Shown: one piece after another, positions 1 to 5,628 of the stretch
Numbering within the stretch: the first letter of the stretch is position 1
Layout: every line of letters begins with the position of its first letter
Assembly: GCA_042408595.1 (NCBI GenBank)
Contig: JBHOQX010000102.1
Coordinates: forward strand, 1 to 6,094
Source: JBHOQX01 sp042408595
Lineage (GTDB): Bacteria > Chloroflexota > Chloroflexia > Chloroflexales > Roseiflexaceae
Direction of reading: 5' to 3'
Length of the DNA: 6,094 nt
The notes under the pieces: generated by a model
Told to the model about the DNA's origin: nothing
Databases searched by the model: none
Seen by the model: only the letters and a program-made list of their open reading frames with translations
Translations under genes and position numbers: made by a program

Positions 1-58
1 TCGCGTGTGCGGCTTGACGATCCAACTCGGCCTGCGTATCCTTAATCACGGGAGTCAT
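1..58 (-). CDS. Start of an unidentified protein, cut by the window edge
   Basis: Only the first 19 codons are visible, reading MTPVIKDTQAELDRQAAHA; the rest lies beyond the window start. The start is well supported: ATG at 58-56 is preceded by TAGGAGG (complement of 65-71) with a 6-nt spacer, a near-consensus SD. The visible peptide is hydrophilic and probably helical after residue 5, with no signal peptide or membrane segment. I do not recognise the family and assign no function. The gene has the same orientation as the GNAT-serA-LLM cluster but is separated from it by 543 nt, so it probably has its own promoter; a candidate lies at 283-311. That would give it an unusually long 5' leader. 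Confidence 0.72.
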   Translation of the reverse strand, partial: MTPVIKDTQAELDRQAAHA

Positions 59-276
59 GGCTATCCTCCTACTTGGGTGTGTGGTTACCTCAAGTATAGG
101 ATGTCGGGCTCCCATTTTGCACACTTCTCAGAATACCACCCGCTGGACCGCATCTCTCCGCTTCATCAGCGGGAAGTCGCCGATCGTTCGCAAGGCGGCA
201 GGTGCGATAGGCCGCCTGGGCGCGCAGCCCGTTTAGGGATCTGTCCGACTGGGTACCAATTGTCTTCAGAGTGCTA
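59..276 (-). promoter_or_regulatory. Hairpin-rich 5' leader candidate of the partial gene at 1-58
   Basis: If transcription starts near 276, the mRNA carries about 218 nt before the ATG. Three hairpins follow one another in this stretch: GGGC/GCCC with a 5-nt loop (218-230), a perfect 7-bp stem AGGCGGC/GCCGCCT with an 11-nt loop (193-217), and CCGCT/AGCGG with a 5-nt loop, extendable past one mismatch (154-176). The first two abut exactly. The SD at 65-71 lies outside these stems. I could not match the arrangement to a known riboswitch or T-box. It could be a cis-regulatory leader or simply non-coding DNA. Confidence 0.3.
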
Positions 277-282
277 GGCCAT

Positions 283-311
283 GCTATATCCTCGGTAGGT
301 ATCGATTCCAA
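283..311 (-). promoter_or_regulatory. Candidate sigma-70-type promoter for the partial gene at 1-58
   Basis: On the minus strand there is TTGGAA (complement of 306-311), a 17-nt spacer, then TATAGC (complement of 283-288). Each box matches 4 of 6 consensus bases at ideal spacing. It points at the gene starting at 58 and would initiate near 276. A competing, closer -10 is TATACT (complement of 93-98), with only a 3/6 -35 (TGCAAA at 116-121), which would give a leader of about 30 nt. The sequence alone does not decide between them. Confidence 0.4.
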
Positions 312-601
312 AATACACGATGGCCATTACCAGACGATTTCGTCAACGTGGCACGTCCATAGGCAACCTCCCCGAACGTTCGTAGCTACCATCGGAAATG
401 GGGCCTACCATACTATCAAACGTTTCGCCGAGAGAGTAGCCTCTGAGCGGCCGTCTGAAACGCTCGCAGCGGGGTGTTGGTGGCCGCAGGCGCCCCAGAA
501 GACATCCTACCCCGCCGCGCGGCGGAACAGCAAGAATCGTGGCGGGCGCCGCCTGCCACACCTCCCCATTTCAGCCAGCATCTGAGCGATGGCATCAGGC
601 G
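312..601. other. Gene-free stretch rich in short palindromes
   Basis: I see no credible gene here: open frames on both strands lack SDs and recognisable protein features, and the GC content is lower than in the flanking genes up to about position 470. It contains GACGA-TT-TCGTC (333-344), ACGTG-G-CACGT (346-356), CGAACGTTCG (373-382), GTAGCTAC (382-389, sharing one base with the previous one), CCAT-5 nt-ATGG (389-401) and AAACGTTT (418-425). A GC-only 14-bp palindrome lies at 512-525. The first group sits just upstream of the candidate promoter at 283-311, where regulators could bind. The tail near 539-559 may hold the terminator of the LLM operon. Confidence 0.4.
539..559 (-). terminator. 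Weak terminator-like hairpin after the LLM gene
   Basis: On the minus strand, about 43 nt after the LLM stop codon, GTGGCAGGC and GCCCGCCAC can form a 9-position stem with one A-C mismatch and a 3-nt loop. It is followed by GATTCTTGCTGTT, which is T-enriched but lacks a continuous T tract. Its position suits the end of the GNAT-serA-LLM transcript. The poor tail makes it a weak intrinsic terminator at best. Confidence 0.35.
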
Positions 602-1471
602 TCATATGCCTTGCAACACCTCCCGTACCTGCCGCAGCGCGTCGAGGTGTGCCTGCGGTGTGGCGAAGCCACAGTCCATGGTGTTCACCGTCAGGTGAGT
701 CGCACCGAGCGCCCGCCAAGCGGCGGCAAAGCCGGCCCACTCCGTTTCCGGCACCTGGCTGATGCTCAGCCGCGCCTCCACGCCGAGGGCCGCCGGGTCG
801 CGCCCGGCGGCCGCAGCCGCCTCGCGCAGCACACCCAGCAACCGCCGCGCCTCGTCATCTGGGCGGCGTTGTGGGAACCAGCCGTCCGCCAGGCGGCCGG
901 CCCGCGCCACGCCGACATCCGCCGTCGCCCCGATCCAGAGCGGGATGGGCCGCTGCACGGGAAGGGGATTGATCCCGGCCTCTGGGATGCTGTGCCAGCG
1001 CCCGCGGAACGACACGACCGGCTCTGTCCAGAGCCGCCGCAGCACAGCGATCTGCTCCTCCAGCCGTGCGCCGCGGTTGTGGAAGTTCTCGCCCAGCGCC
1101 TCGTACTCCACCGGGTTCCAGCCGATGCCGACCCCCAGCCGCAGCCGCCCGCCGCTCAGCACGTCCACCTCCGCCGCCTGCTTGGCGACCAACGCCGTCT
1201 GGCGTTGCGGCAGGATGATCACGCCGGTCACCAGCTCGACCGTCCGGGTGGCCGCGGCCATGAAGCCGAACAGTACGAACGGCTCGTGGAACGGCGTCTC
1301 GCTGGTGTAGGGCCTGCGCCAGTCCGGTCGGTTCGCCGTGCTTGCGCCGAGCACGTGGTCGTACACCAGGATGTGTGTATAGCCCATCCCCTCGACCGCC
1401 TGCGCGTAGTCGCGGATGGCGATCGGGTCGTTGCCGAACTCGGTCTGGGGAAAGATCGCGCCGATTCGCAT
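602..1471 (-). CDS. Luciferase-like (LLM class) flavin/F420-dependent oxidoreductase
   Basis: This is a 289-residue protein of the bacterial luciferase-like superfamily, a cytoplasmic TIM barrel that uses F420 or FMN. It resembles the LLM-class F420-dependent group (the Rv2161c-type proteins) most. Visible family signatures are the MRIGAIFPQ first strand, the early GYTHILVYDHV strand-helix (residues 30-40), TGVIILPQR (82-90), the AAEVDVLSGGRLRLGVGIGWNPVEYEALG core (99-127, quoted in part as VDVLSGGRLRLGVG), and PLWIGATAD (177-185) before the GWFP segment. The substrate cannot be deduced. F420 rather than FMN is inferred from subfamily resemblance. The ATG at 1471 is chosen because GAGGAG sits 4 nt upstream; an ATG four codons earlier (1483) has no SD. 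It is the last gene of the cluster, 119 nt after serA, so it could also have its own promoter, though I see no good one in the gap. It has no obvious role in serine synthesis. Confidence 0.92.
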   Translation of the reverse strand: MRIGAIFPQTEFGNDPIAIRDYAQAVEGMGYTHILVYDHVLGASTANRPDWRRPYTSETPFHEPFVLFGFMAAATRTVELVTGVIILPQRQTALVAKQAAEVDVLSGGRLRLGVGIGWNPVEYEALGENFHNRGARLEEQIAVLRRLWTEPVVSFRGRWHSIPEAGINPLPVQRPIPLWIGATADVGVARAGRLADGWFPQRRPDDEARRLLGVLREAAAAAGRDPAALGVEARLSISQVPETEWAGFAAAWRALGATHLTVNTMDCGFATPQAHLDALRQVREVLQGI

Positions 1472-1489
1472 GGTTCTCCTCATTCAGGG

Positions 1490-1524
1490 GGCGATGAACC
1501 ATGGACGATGCCCGATGGCCGGTG
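1490..1524. repeat. Degenerate heptanucleotide tandem repeat between serA and the LLM gene
   Basis: Five contiguous 7-bp units fit the pattern NNCGATG on the plus strand: GGCGATG (1490), AACCATG (1497), GACGATG (1504), CCCGATG (1511), GCCGGTG (1518). A possible sixth is GACGACC (1525-1531), and AACCATG recurs at 1535-1541. An inverted repeat GCCGGT/ACCGGC with a 5-nt loop overlaps the end (1518-1534). It ends just before the SD of the LLM gene. It resembles the short tandemly repeated heptamers known from cyanobacteria and other large bacterial genomes; any function is unknown. Confidence 0.5.
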
Positions 1525-1590
1525 GACGACCGGCAACCATGCACCCTGTCACCCCGTGATCTGGATTCATCATTGGCACCTTGCGGTGGG

Positions 1591-3168
1591 TCACAGTACC
1601 AGCGTCGCGGCACGCTCAATGTCTGGCTCGGCGGCGACCTGCGCCAGCACCTCCGGCGGCAGCGGGTCGTCCAGCCGCAGCACCATCATCGCCTGCTCGC
1701 GCGGGGCCAGCCGCCCCACGTCCATGCTGGAGATGTTCACATCCGCTGCGCCGAGCAGCGTCCCTACCCGGCCGATCATGCCGGGCCGGTCGCGGTGGTA
1801 GGTGAACAGCAGGGGCCCGGACGGCACGAATGTTACCATGAAGCCATCGGCGGTGACGATATGCGGTTCGCCGCGCAGGATCGCGCCGGCGAACTCGCGC
1901 GGGCCGTCGGCGGTGACGGCCCGCAGCACCAGCAGCCCGGCATAGCTCTCGGATTCGCCGGTCTGCTCGCGGTATTTCAAGCCGCGCTCGCGGGCCAGCA
2001 GCGGCGCGTTCACCGGCGTCACCCGCTGCTCGCACAGGCCGGTGAGCAGCCCCTGCAGGATGGCCAGACGCAGCGGCTCGGTCTTGACATACGCCAGCTC
2101 GCCGCGGTATTCGATCTCGTAATGCCGCACCGGGGCCTGCACCAGGCCGGTGCACAGCGCGCCGAGCTTGCGCGCCAGCGCCATATACGGCGCGAGCACG
2201 CTCCACTCCTCCGGCGGCACGAACGGCGCGTTGACGGCATAGCGCGGCGTGCCGCCCGCCAGGGCCGTCAGCACGCCTTCGGCCACGTCCACGCCGGTGA
2301 GCGTCTGCGCCTCGGCGGTGGAGGCGCCGAGGTGCGGCACGGTGATCACGCGCGGATGGCCGAGCAGCGGGCTGCCGGTCGGTGGCTCCCGCTCGAACAC
2401 GTCCAGCGCCGCTCCGGCGATCTGCCGCCGCTCCAGCGCCGCGGCGAGCGCCTGCTCGTCCACCAGGCCACCACGCGCCGCATTGATCAGATAGGCCGTC
2501 GGCTTCATGCGCGCCAGCCGCTCGGCGTTGATCAGGTAGCGGCTCGCGTCGGTCAGCGGGACATGGAGCGAGACATAATCGCTCCGTTCGAGCAACTCGT
2601 CGAGCGAAACGGGCGTGACGCCAAGCTGTGCCGCACGCTCGGTTGAGACGACCGGGTCGTAGGCCAGAACGCTCATTTCGAGGCCGCGGGCGCGCCGGGC
2701 GACTTCGCCGCCGATCCGGCCCAGGCCGATCAGCCCGAGAGTCTTGCCCCGCACTTCGCTCCCCATAAAAGCGCTGCGCTCCCATTTGCCGCTCTGAAGC
2801 GAAATGTGCGCTTGGGGCAGGTGGCGCGCCAGCGCCAGGATAAACCCGATCGTCAGCTCGGCGACAGCGACGCTGTTGGAGGCCGGCGCGTTGACAACGA
2901 CGATCCCGCGCTCGGTGGCGGCGTCCACGTCGATATTGTCCACGCCGGTGCCGGCCCGCCCGACGACGCGCAGGCGCGTACCGGCGGCCAGCACCTCGGC
3001 GGTGACTTTCGTGCCGCTACGGACAACCAGCGCGTCGTAGGCTGGCAATGCCTCCAGCAGGCCGGCACGGTCGGTGCTGAGGTCGGTGCGCACATCCACC
3101 TCGGCGGCGGCGCGCAGGGCGGCCAACCCCTCCTCGGCGATCGGCTCGGTGACGAGGATGCGGTCCAC
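1591..3168 (-). CDS. serA: D-3-phosphoglycerate dehydrogenase, long form with ACT domain
   Basis: It catalyses the first step of the phosphorylated serine pathway in the cytoplasm: NAD-dependent oxidation of 3-phosphoglycerate to 3-phosphohydroxypyruvate. From the GTG at 3168 the protein has 525 residues, the usual length of the long form. Order of parts: split substrate-binding domain with VVRSGT (48-53) and GRAGTGVDNID (70-80); Rossmann fold with GLGRIG (148-153) and Asp171 for the NAD ribose; catalytic Arg232 in ARGG, Glu261 and His279 in PHLGAST; an intervening allosteric substrate-binding domain (about 315-440); and a C-terminal ACT domain (about 452-525, with RDRPGMIGRVG), the likely site of serine feedback control. 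The GTG start has AAGGAG 6 nt upstream and matches where family members begin (VDRILVTEP). An in-frame GTG at 3231 overlaps the stop of the upstream acetyltransferase gene but lacks an SD and would add 21 unfamily-like residues. All key residues are present, so it should be active. Confidence 0.97.
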   Translation of the reverse strand: MDRILVTEPIAEEGLAALRAAAEVDVRTDLSTDRAGLLEALPAYDALVVRSGTKVTAEVLAAGTRLRVVGRAGTGVDNIDVDAATERGIVVVNAPASNSVAVAELTIGFILALARHLPQAHISLQSGKWERSAFMGSEVRGKTLGLIGLGRIGGEVARRARGLEMSVLAYDPVVSTERAAQLGVTPVSLDELLERSDYVSLHVPLTDASRYLINAERLARMKPTAYLINAARGGLVDEQALAAALERRQIAGAALDVFEREPPTGSPLLGHPRVITVPHLGASTAEAQTLTGVDVAEGVLTALAGGTPRYAVNAPFVPPEEWSVLAPYMALARKLGALCTGLVQAPVRHYEIEYRGELAYVKTEPLRLAILQGLLTGLCEQRVTPVNAPLLARERGLKYREQTGESESYAGLLVLRAVTADGPREFAGAILRGEPHIVTADGFMVTFVPSGPLLFTYHRDRPGMIGRVGTLLGAADVNISSMDVGRLAPREQAMMVLRLDDPLPPEVLAQVAAEPDIERAATLVL

Positions 3169-3227
3169 AGCATGCTCCTTGCACAATCGAAAACGGCTTT
3201 GGCCATGTGGGCGGCGCGCCGCGCCGC

Positions 3228-3875
3228 TCACCCATCCAGCGGTTTGCGCATGAACACCCAGGCTGGCTGGTGCAGGATCAGCGCCGCCAGCAGCGAGCGG
3301 CGGACGCGGACCTCACGGAAGCCGGCGCGGAGGTAGAGCTCGCGCGCGCCCGGGTTGCGCGCGCTAACATACAGGCTGAGGAAGCGCTTGCGGCGCAGGC
3401 GGGCGTCCTCTTCGGCACGGGCCAGCAGCGCGCGGGCCACGCCCCGCCGCCGGTAGGCCGCCAACACCGCGACATCGGTGATGTATCCCTCGTCGCGGCT
3501 GATGGTGTGGTCGAGCAGCGAAAGGGTGAAGACCGAGCGCAGCGCGCCCCACACGCCGAGCGTCTGCTGGAAGGCGATCTCGGCGGCCAAGCCGTCGTCG
3601 CTGCCCATCTCCCAGGTGCGCAGGGTCGTCGTGCCGATCAGCCGCCCCTCGGCCAGGGCGACGTACATGCCGCGCAGCGCGCTGCTGCCCTGGCGCCGCC
3701 ACGCCGCGGCCATCGCCTCGACGCCGCGCCCGATGCCGTTCGTGCCGAACGCCACGCCGAACTTGTCGGCGAAGGCTTCGCGATGGAGCGCGAGGATGGC
3801 GGGGATATCGTCCATCCGCGCCGGGCGGATCTCGAGCGCCAGCGGCGCGACAGGGGAAACGGCGGTCAGGGTCAT
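3228..3875 (-). CDS. GNAT-family N-acetyltransferase
   Basis: This 215-residue protein has the GNAT fold, which transfers an acyl group from acyl-CoA to an amine; the substrate is not deducible. It begins the domain at LEIRPARMDDIPAI (14-27). Motif A is ITDVAVLAAYRRRGVARALL (132-151), holding the acetyl-CoA pyrophosphate loop R142-x-x-G145-x-A147. Motif B is visible in SARNPGARELYLRAGF (171-186), with Asn174 and Tyr181 in the positions usual for cofactor binding and catalysis. A segment between 85 and 125 is longer than in minimal GNATs and may shape the acceptor site. It is the first gene of the cluster, with 59 nt to serA, and a strong promoter lies 42 nt upstream of its start codon. Oddity: the clear SD (AAGGAG) is 17 nt from the ATG, much longer than normal, and no in-frame start codon lies closer. 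Confidence 0.93.
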   Translation of the reverse strand: MTLTAVSPVAPLALEIRPARMDDIPAILALHREAFADKFGVAFGTNGIGRGVEAMAAAWRRQGSSALRGMYVALAEGRLIGTTTLRTWEMGSDDGLAAEIAFQQTLGVWGALRSVFTLSLLDHTISRDEGYITDVAVLAAYRRRGVARALLARAEEDARLRRKRFLSLYVSARNPGARELYLRAGFREVRVRRSLLAALILHQPAWVFMRKPLDG

Positions 3876-3916
3876 GGCGGCGGGCGGCGGCTCTCCTTGC
3901 GACGCGAATCGGCGCC

Positions 3917-3945
3917 ATTGTACATCGCACGCGGGCGCGCTGCAA
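3917..3945 (-). promoter_or_regulatory. Promoter of the GNAT-serA-LLM cluster
   Basis: On the minus strand there is TTGCAG (complement of 3940-3945), exactly 17 nt of spacer, then TACAAT (complement of 3917-3922). The match to the housekeeping consensus is 4/6 and 5/6 with ideal spacing. Transcription would start near 3910, leaving a 5' leader of about 35 nt before the acetyltransferase ATG at 3875. It lies back to back with the tRNA promoter. Confidence 0.75.
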
Positions 3946-3949
3946 CCGC

Positions 3950-3978
3950 TTGCGCGTTCCGCGGAATGATGCTATAAT
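3950..3978 (+). promoter_or_regulatory. Strong promoter of the tRNA-Glu/tRNA-Asp operon
   Basis: There is TTGCGC (3950-3955), a 17-nt spacer, and a perfect TATAAT (3973-3978) preceded by TGC at 3970-3972, which makes it an extended -10 as well. Transcription would begin near 3985, about 43 nt before the mature 5' end of tRNA-Glu, leaving a leader for RNase P to remove. This is the best promoter in the window, as expected for stable RNA. Confidence 0.85.
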
Positions 3979-4027
3979 GCCTGCTGTTGCCGCGGTCTGC
4001 TGTGCGCGCCCTGGCAGCACGAAAGAC

Positions 4028-4104
4028 GGCCCCATCGTCTAGCGGTCCAGGACGCCACCCTCTCAAGGTGGAGATCGCGGGTTCGAATCCCGCTGGGGTC
4101 ACCA
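4028..4104 (+). tRNA. tRNA-Glu (anticodon CTC)
   Basis: This is a complete cloverleaf. The acceptor stem is GGCCCCA with TGGGGTC (one G-U pair), discriminator A4101 and an encoded CCA at 4102-4104. The anticodon stem is CCACC/GGTGG around the loop CTCTCAA, placing CTC at 4062-4064, which reads GAG. The T arm has the canonical GGTTCGAATCC. The D arm (CGTCTAGCGGTCCAGGACG) is typical of Glu tRNAs. It is co-transcribed with tRNA-Asp after a 5-nt spacer. Confidence 0.97.
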
Positions 4105-4109
4105 GACGC

Positions 4110-4186
4110 GGGCCCGTGGTGTAGCGGCCTAACATACAGCCCTGTCAAGGCTGGGATCGCGGGTTCGAATCCCGTCGGGCCCGCCA
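4110..4186 (+). tRNA. tRNA-Asp (anticodon GTC)
   Basis: The acceptor stem is GGGCCCG with CGGGCCC, discriminator G4183 (as expected for Asp) and an encoded CCA at 4184-4186. The anticodon stem is CAGCC/GGCTG around the loop CTGTCAA, placing GTC at 4144-4146, which reads GAC and GAT. The T stem ends in a G-U pair. It shares a 20-nt identical block around the T arm with the adjacent tRNA-Glu (GATCGCGGGTTCGAATCCCG). Confidence 0.97.
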
Positions 4187-4195
4187 CGCGTCATC

Positions 4196-4229
4196 CGAAC
4201 GGCTTGCAGCGATGCAGGCCGTTTGTGTT
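4196..4229 (+). terminator. Intrinsic terminator of the tRNA operon
   Basis: An 11-bp stem is formed by AACGGCTTGCA (4198-4208) and TGCAGGCCGTT (4213-4223), with one G-U pair. The loop GCGA is a GNRA tetraloop, and the stem can extend two more pairs outward. A T-rich stretch (TTTGTGTTG) follows. It starts about 10 nt after tRNA-Asp. On the minus strand no T tract follows, so it should act rightward only and not serve the convergent dehydrogenase gene. Confidence 0.82.
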
Positions 4230-4266
4230 GTGCGCCGACCGCCGCCGCGCTCCGTGCTCCGCCCGC

Positions 4267-5334
4267 TCACGCGCCGGCCTCCGCCCCATCCGGGCCGTTC
4301 GGCAGCAGCACCGCCTTGGCGATCCGCAGCGCCTCCATCCCCTCGAAGCCGGCCTGCCACGCGGCCAGCGGCATGGGCGCGATCAGCGGGGCGACATCGA
4401 GCTGGCCGCTGCCGAGCAGCCGGAGAACTGCCTCCCAGGTGCGGTAGGTGTGGCTGAACGCCCCTTGCAGCGTGGCCGCCTTGCTGATCAGCCGGTCCAG
4501 GCTGAAGCCGACCGGCGCCGGCCCCCAGCCGATCTTGGTGATCTGGCCGTTCGGGCGCACCATGTCCAGGCTCTGGTCGAGCGTCGTCGAGACGCCGACC
4601 GCGTCCACCACCAGGTCGGCGCCGAAGCCGTCGCCCCAGGCCCGCGCCCGCGCCACCGCGTCATCAACGTCGGCGGCGATCACCTCGTCCGCGCCCAGGC
4701 GCCGGGCCAGCTCTAGCCGCGGCCCATCGGCGCGCAACCCGACCATCGAGACACGCGCCACGCCGCAGAGCCGCAGCACCGCGACGCACAACAGCCCGAT
4801 CGGCCCGGGGCCAAGCACGACGGCGTGATCGCCGGGGCGCGGGCGGCTCTTCTCGATGATCGCGTTGTAGGCGACGCAGCATGGCTCGGCGAGCGCGGCA
4901 TGCAGCAGCGGCACGTGCGCCGGCACGCGATGCAGGATGGCCGGCCGGGTGCGGACGTACCCCGCCATCCCGCCGTCCACGCCGAAGCCGAAGCCGCGCC
5001 GGTGCGGGCAGACGTTGTACTGCCCGCTGCGACAGTAGACGCACACGCCGCAGACCGAGGCCGCCGTCTCCGACACCACCCGCTCGCCGACCTGCACCTC
5101 CGCCACGCCGGGGCCGACCGCCGCGACCACGCCGGCGAACTCGTGCCCGAGCGTCACCGGGCCGCGGATCGACACCGCGCCCTGCCAGGCATGCACATCC
5201 GTGCCGCAGACGCCGCAGGCGGCCACGCGCAAGACGACCTCGCCGGGGCCGGGTTCCGGGCACGGCACATCGCGCAGTTGCACGCCGTCGCGCGGCGCGG
5301 TGTAGACGAGGGCCGGCATCGTGGCGGTCGCCAT
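4267..5334 (-). CDS. Zinc-dependent medium-chain alcohol/polyol dehydrogenase (threonine/sorbitol dehydrogenase-like)
   Basis: This is a 355-residue cytoplasmic member of the MDR superfamily that oxidises a secondary alcohol group with NAD(P). The N-terminal GroES-like domain carries the catalytic zinc ligands Cys43 (in CGVCGTDVH), His64-Glu65 (GHEFAG) and Glu150 (AEP). The structural zinc lobe has Cys95, Cys98, Cys101 and Cys109. The Rossmann domain follows with VVLGPGPIGLL (172-182) and a proton-relay/cofactor region to about 270. The C-terminal part is SDH/TDH-like. Length and ligands are complete, so it should be active, but substrate (L-threonine, a polyol, or other) cannot be settled. 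The start ATG has AAAGGAGG (complement of 5339-5346) 4 nt upstream; an internal ATG at codon 6 lacks an SD. It is convergent with the tRNA operon and divergent from the lipoprotein gene at 5886, from which a 551-nt regulatory region separates it. No terminator is evident downstream. Confidence 0.93.
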   Translation of the reverse strand: MATATMPALVYTAPRDGVQLRDVPCPEPGPGEVVLRVAACGVCGTDVHAWQGAVSIRGPVTLGHEFAGVVAAVGPGVAEVQVGERVVSETAASVCGVCVYCRSGQYNVCPHRRGFGFGVDGGMAGYVRTRPAILHRVPAHVPLLHAALAEPCCVAYNAIIEKSRPRPGDHAVVLGPGPIGLLCVAVLRLCGVARVSMVGLRADGPRLELARRLGADEVIAADVDDAVARARAWGDGFGADLVVDAVGVSTTLDQSLDMVRPNGQITKIGWGPAPVGFSLDRLISKAATLQGAFSHTYRTWEAVLRLLGSGQLDVAPLIAPMPLAAWQAGFEGMEALRIAKAVLLPNGPDGAEAGA

Positions 5335-5349
5335 AGGGCCTCCTTTCTG

Positions 5350-5362
5350 TCTGGCGGCCAGA
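5350..5362. promoter_or_regulatory. Small dyad next to the dehydrogenase SD
   Basis: TCTGG-CGG-CCAGA is a perfect 5-bp inverted repeat with a 3-nt centre, lying 3 nt upstream of the SD of the dehydrogenase gene. It could be a short hairpin in the mRNA leader or a protein-binding site. It is short enough to be coincidental. Confidence 0.25.
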
Positions 5363-5398
5363 GGCGGTTGGGTTTATTGCGTCTGCCAGGCGCCAGCG

Positions 5399-5515
5399 TG
5401 CCCTCACCCCCTGCCCCCTGTGGTTCCCCCTCTCCCAGAGTGATGTAGGGGCGGACCGAACAGGTGGGCGACAGGCGTTTGTTCGGTGGTTGGGGGCTCG
5501 CATGCCCTCACCCCC
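5399..5515. repeat. Degenerate intergenic repeat with two TGCCCTCACCCCC copies
   Basis: The 13-mer TGCCCTCACCCCC occurs exactly at 5399-5411 and 5503-5515, and a related CCCCTCACC occurs near 5606-5613. Between the copies lie TTCCCCCTCTCCCA, GTAGGGGCGGACC and an 8-bp inverted repeat ACCGAACA/TGTTCGGT (5455-5487). Strings of this kind recur between genes in several Chloroflexota genomes as I remember them; I could not check. The stretch appears non-coding. Confidence 0.5.
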
Positions 5516-5549
5516 GCGCCTCCGCTGCCATGCACGGGAGCGTGAAGTC

Positions 5550-5596
5550 GCGGGCGTCAGGGTGCGGCGCAGCGCGCGCCGCACCCTGACGCCCGC
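5550..5596. repeat. Perfect 21-bp inverted repeat (stable hairpin)
   Basis: Bases 5550-5570 are the exact reverse complement of 5576-5596, with a 5-nt centre AGCGC. The arms begin GCGGGCGTCAGG and end CCTGACGCCCGC. No T tract follows on either strand, so it is not a standard terminator. It would form a very stable hairpin in a transcript from either direction, including a long leader of the dehydrogenase gene. It may be a palindromic intergenic repeat unit. Confidence 0.75.
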
Positions 5597-5603
5597 CGTG
5601 CGC

Positions 5604-5628
5604 CCCCCTCACCGCACACGCGAGGGGG
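5604..5628. repeat. CCCCCTC/GAGGGGG inverted repeat
   Basis: The arms are CCCCCTC at 5604-5610 and GAGGGGG at 5622-5628, a perfect 7 bp, with an 11-nt centre. It follows the larger hairpin by 7 nt and is followed by more G-rich sequence (GGAGGGAGGGGG). It fits the same degenerate repeat family as the stretch at 5399-5515. Confidence 0.45.

Noticed and set aside
126..131. CTGAGA on the minus strand, as in TPP riboswitches
   Set aside because: The other required TPP blocks (ACCTGAT, and the CCAGCG/AGGGA 3' part) are absent downstream.
131..141. T-box-like GGGTGGTATTC on the minus strand in the leader
   Set aside because: The conserved bulge UGGNACC and the following CGCG are missing, and I find no specifier stem or T-box terminator.
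450..459. GCCGTCTGAA, identical to the Neisseria DNA-uptake sequence
   Set aside because: A single copy in a non-Neisseria context; one 10-mer match is within chance for about 6 kb on two strands.
539..2785. Very long open frames on the plus strand and in other minus-strand frames across the LLM and serA genes (up to about 420 codons)
   Set aside because: Stop codons are rare in all frames of GC-rich genes. These frames are rich in Arg/Ala/Pro/Gly, lack family motifs, and overlap genes with clear catalytic residues.
3211..3222. GC-only palindrome GCGGCGCGCCGC between the acetyltransferase and serA genes
   Set aside because: It has no T tract, sits directly after a stop codon inside an apparent operon, and low-complexity GC palindromes are common at this base composition.
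4187..4266. Possible integration site at the 3' end of tRNA-Asp
   Set aside because: No integrase gene, no duplicate of the tRNA 3' end in the window, and a normal terminator follows directly.
3872..4360. Minus-strand open frames across the tRNAs with GFEPAI and RDSNPRS peptides
   Set aside because: These are antisense readings of the tRNA T arms, a well-known source of spurious protein annotations. The two tRNA cloverleaves explain the sequence fully.
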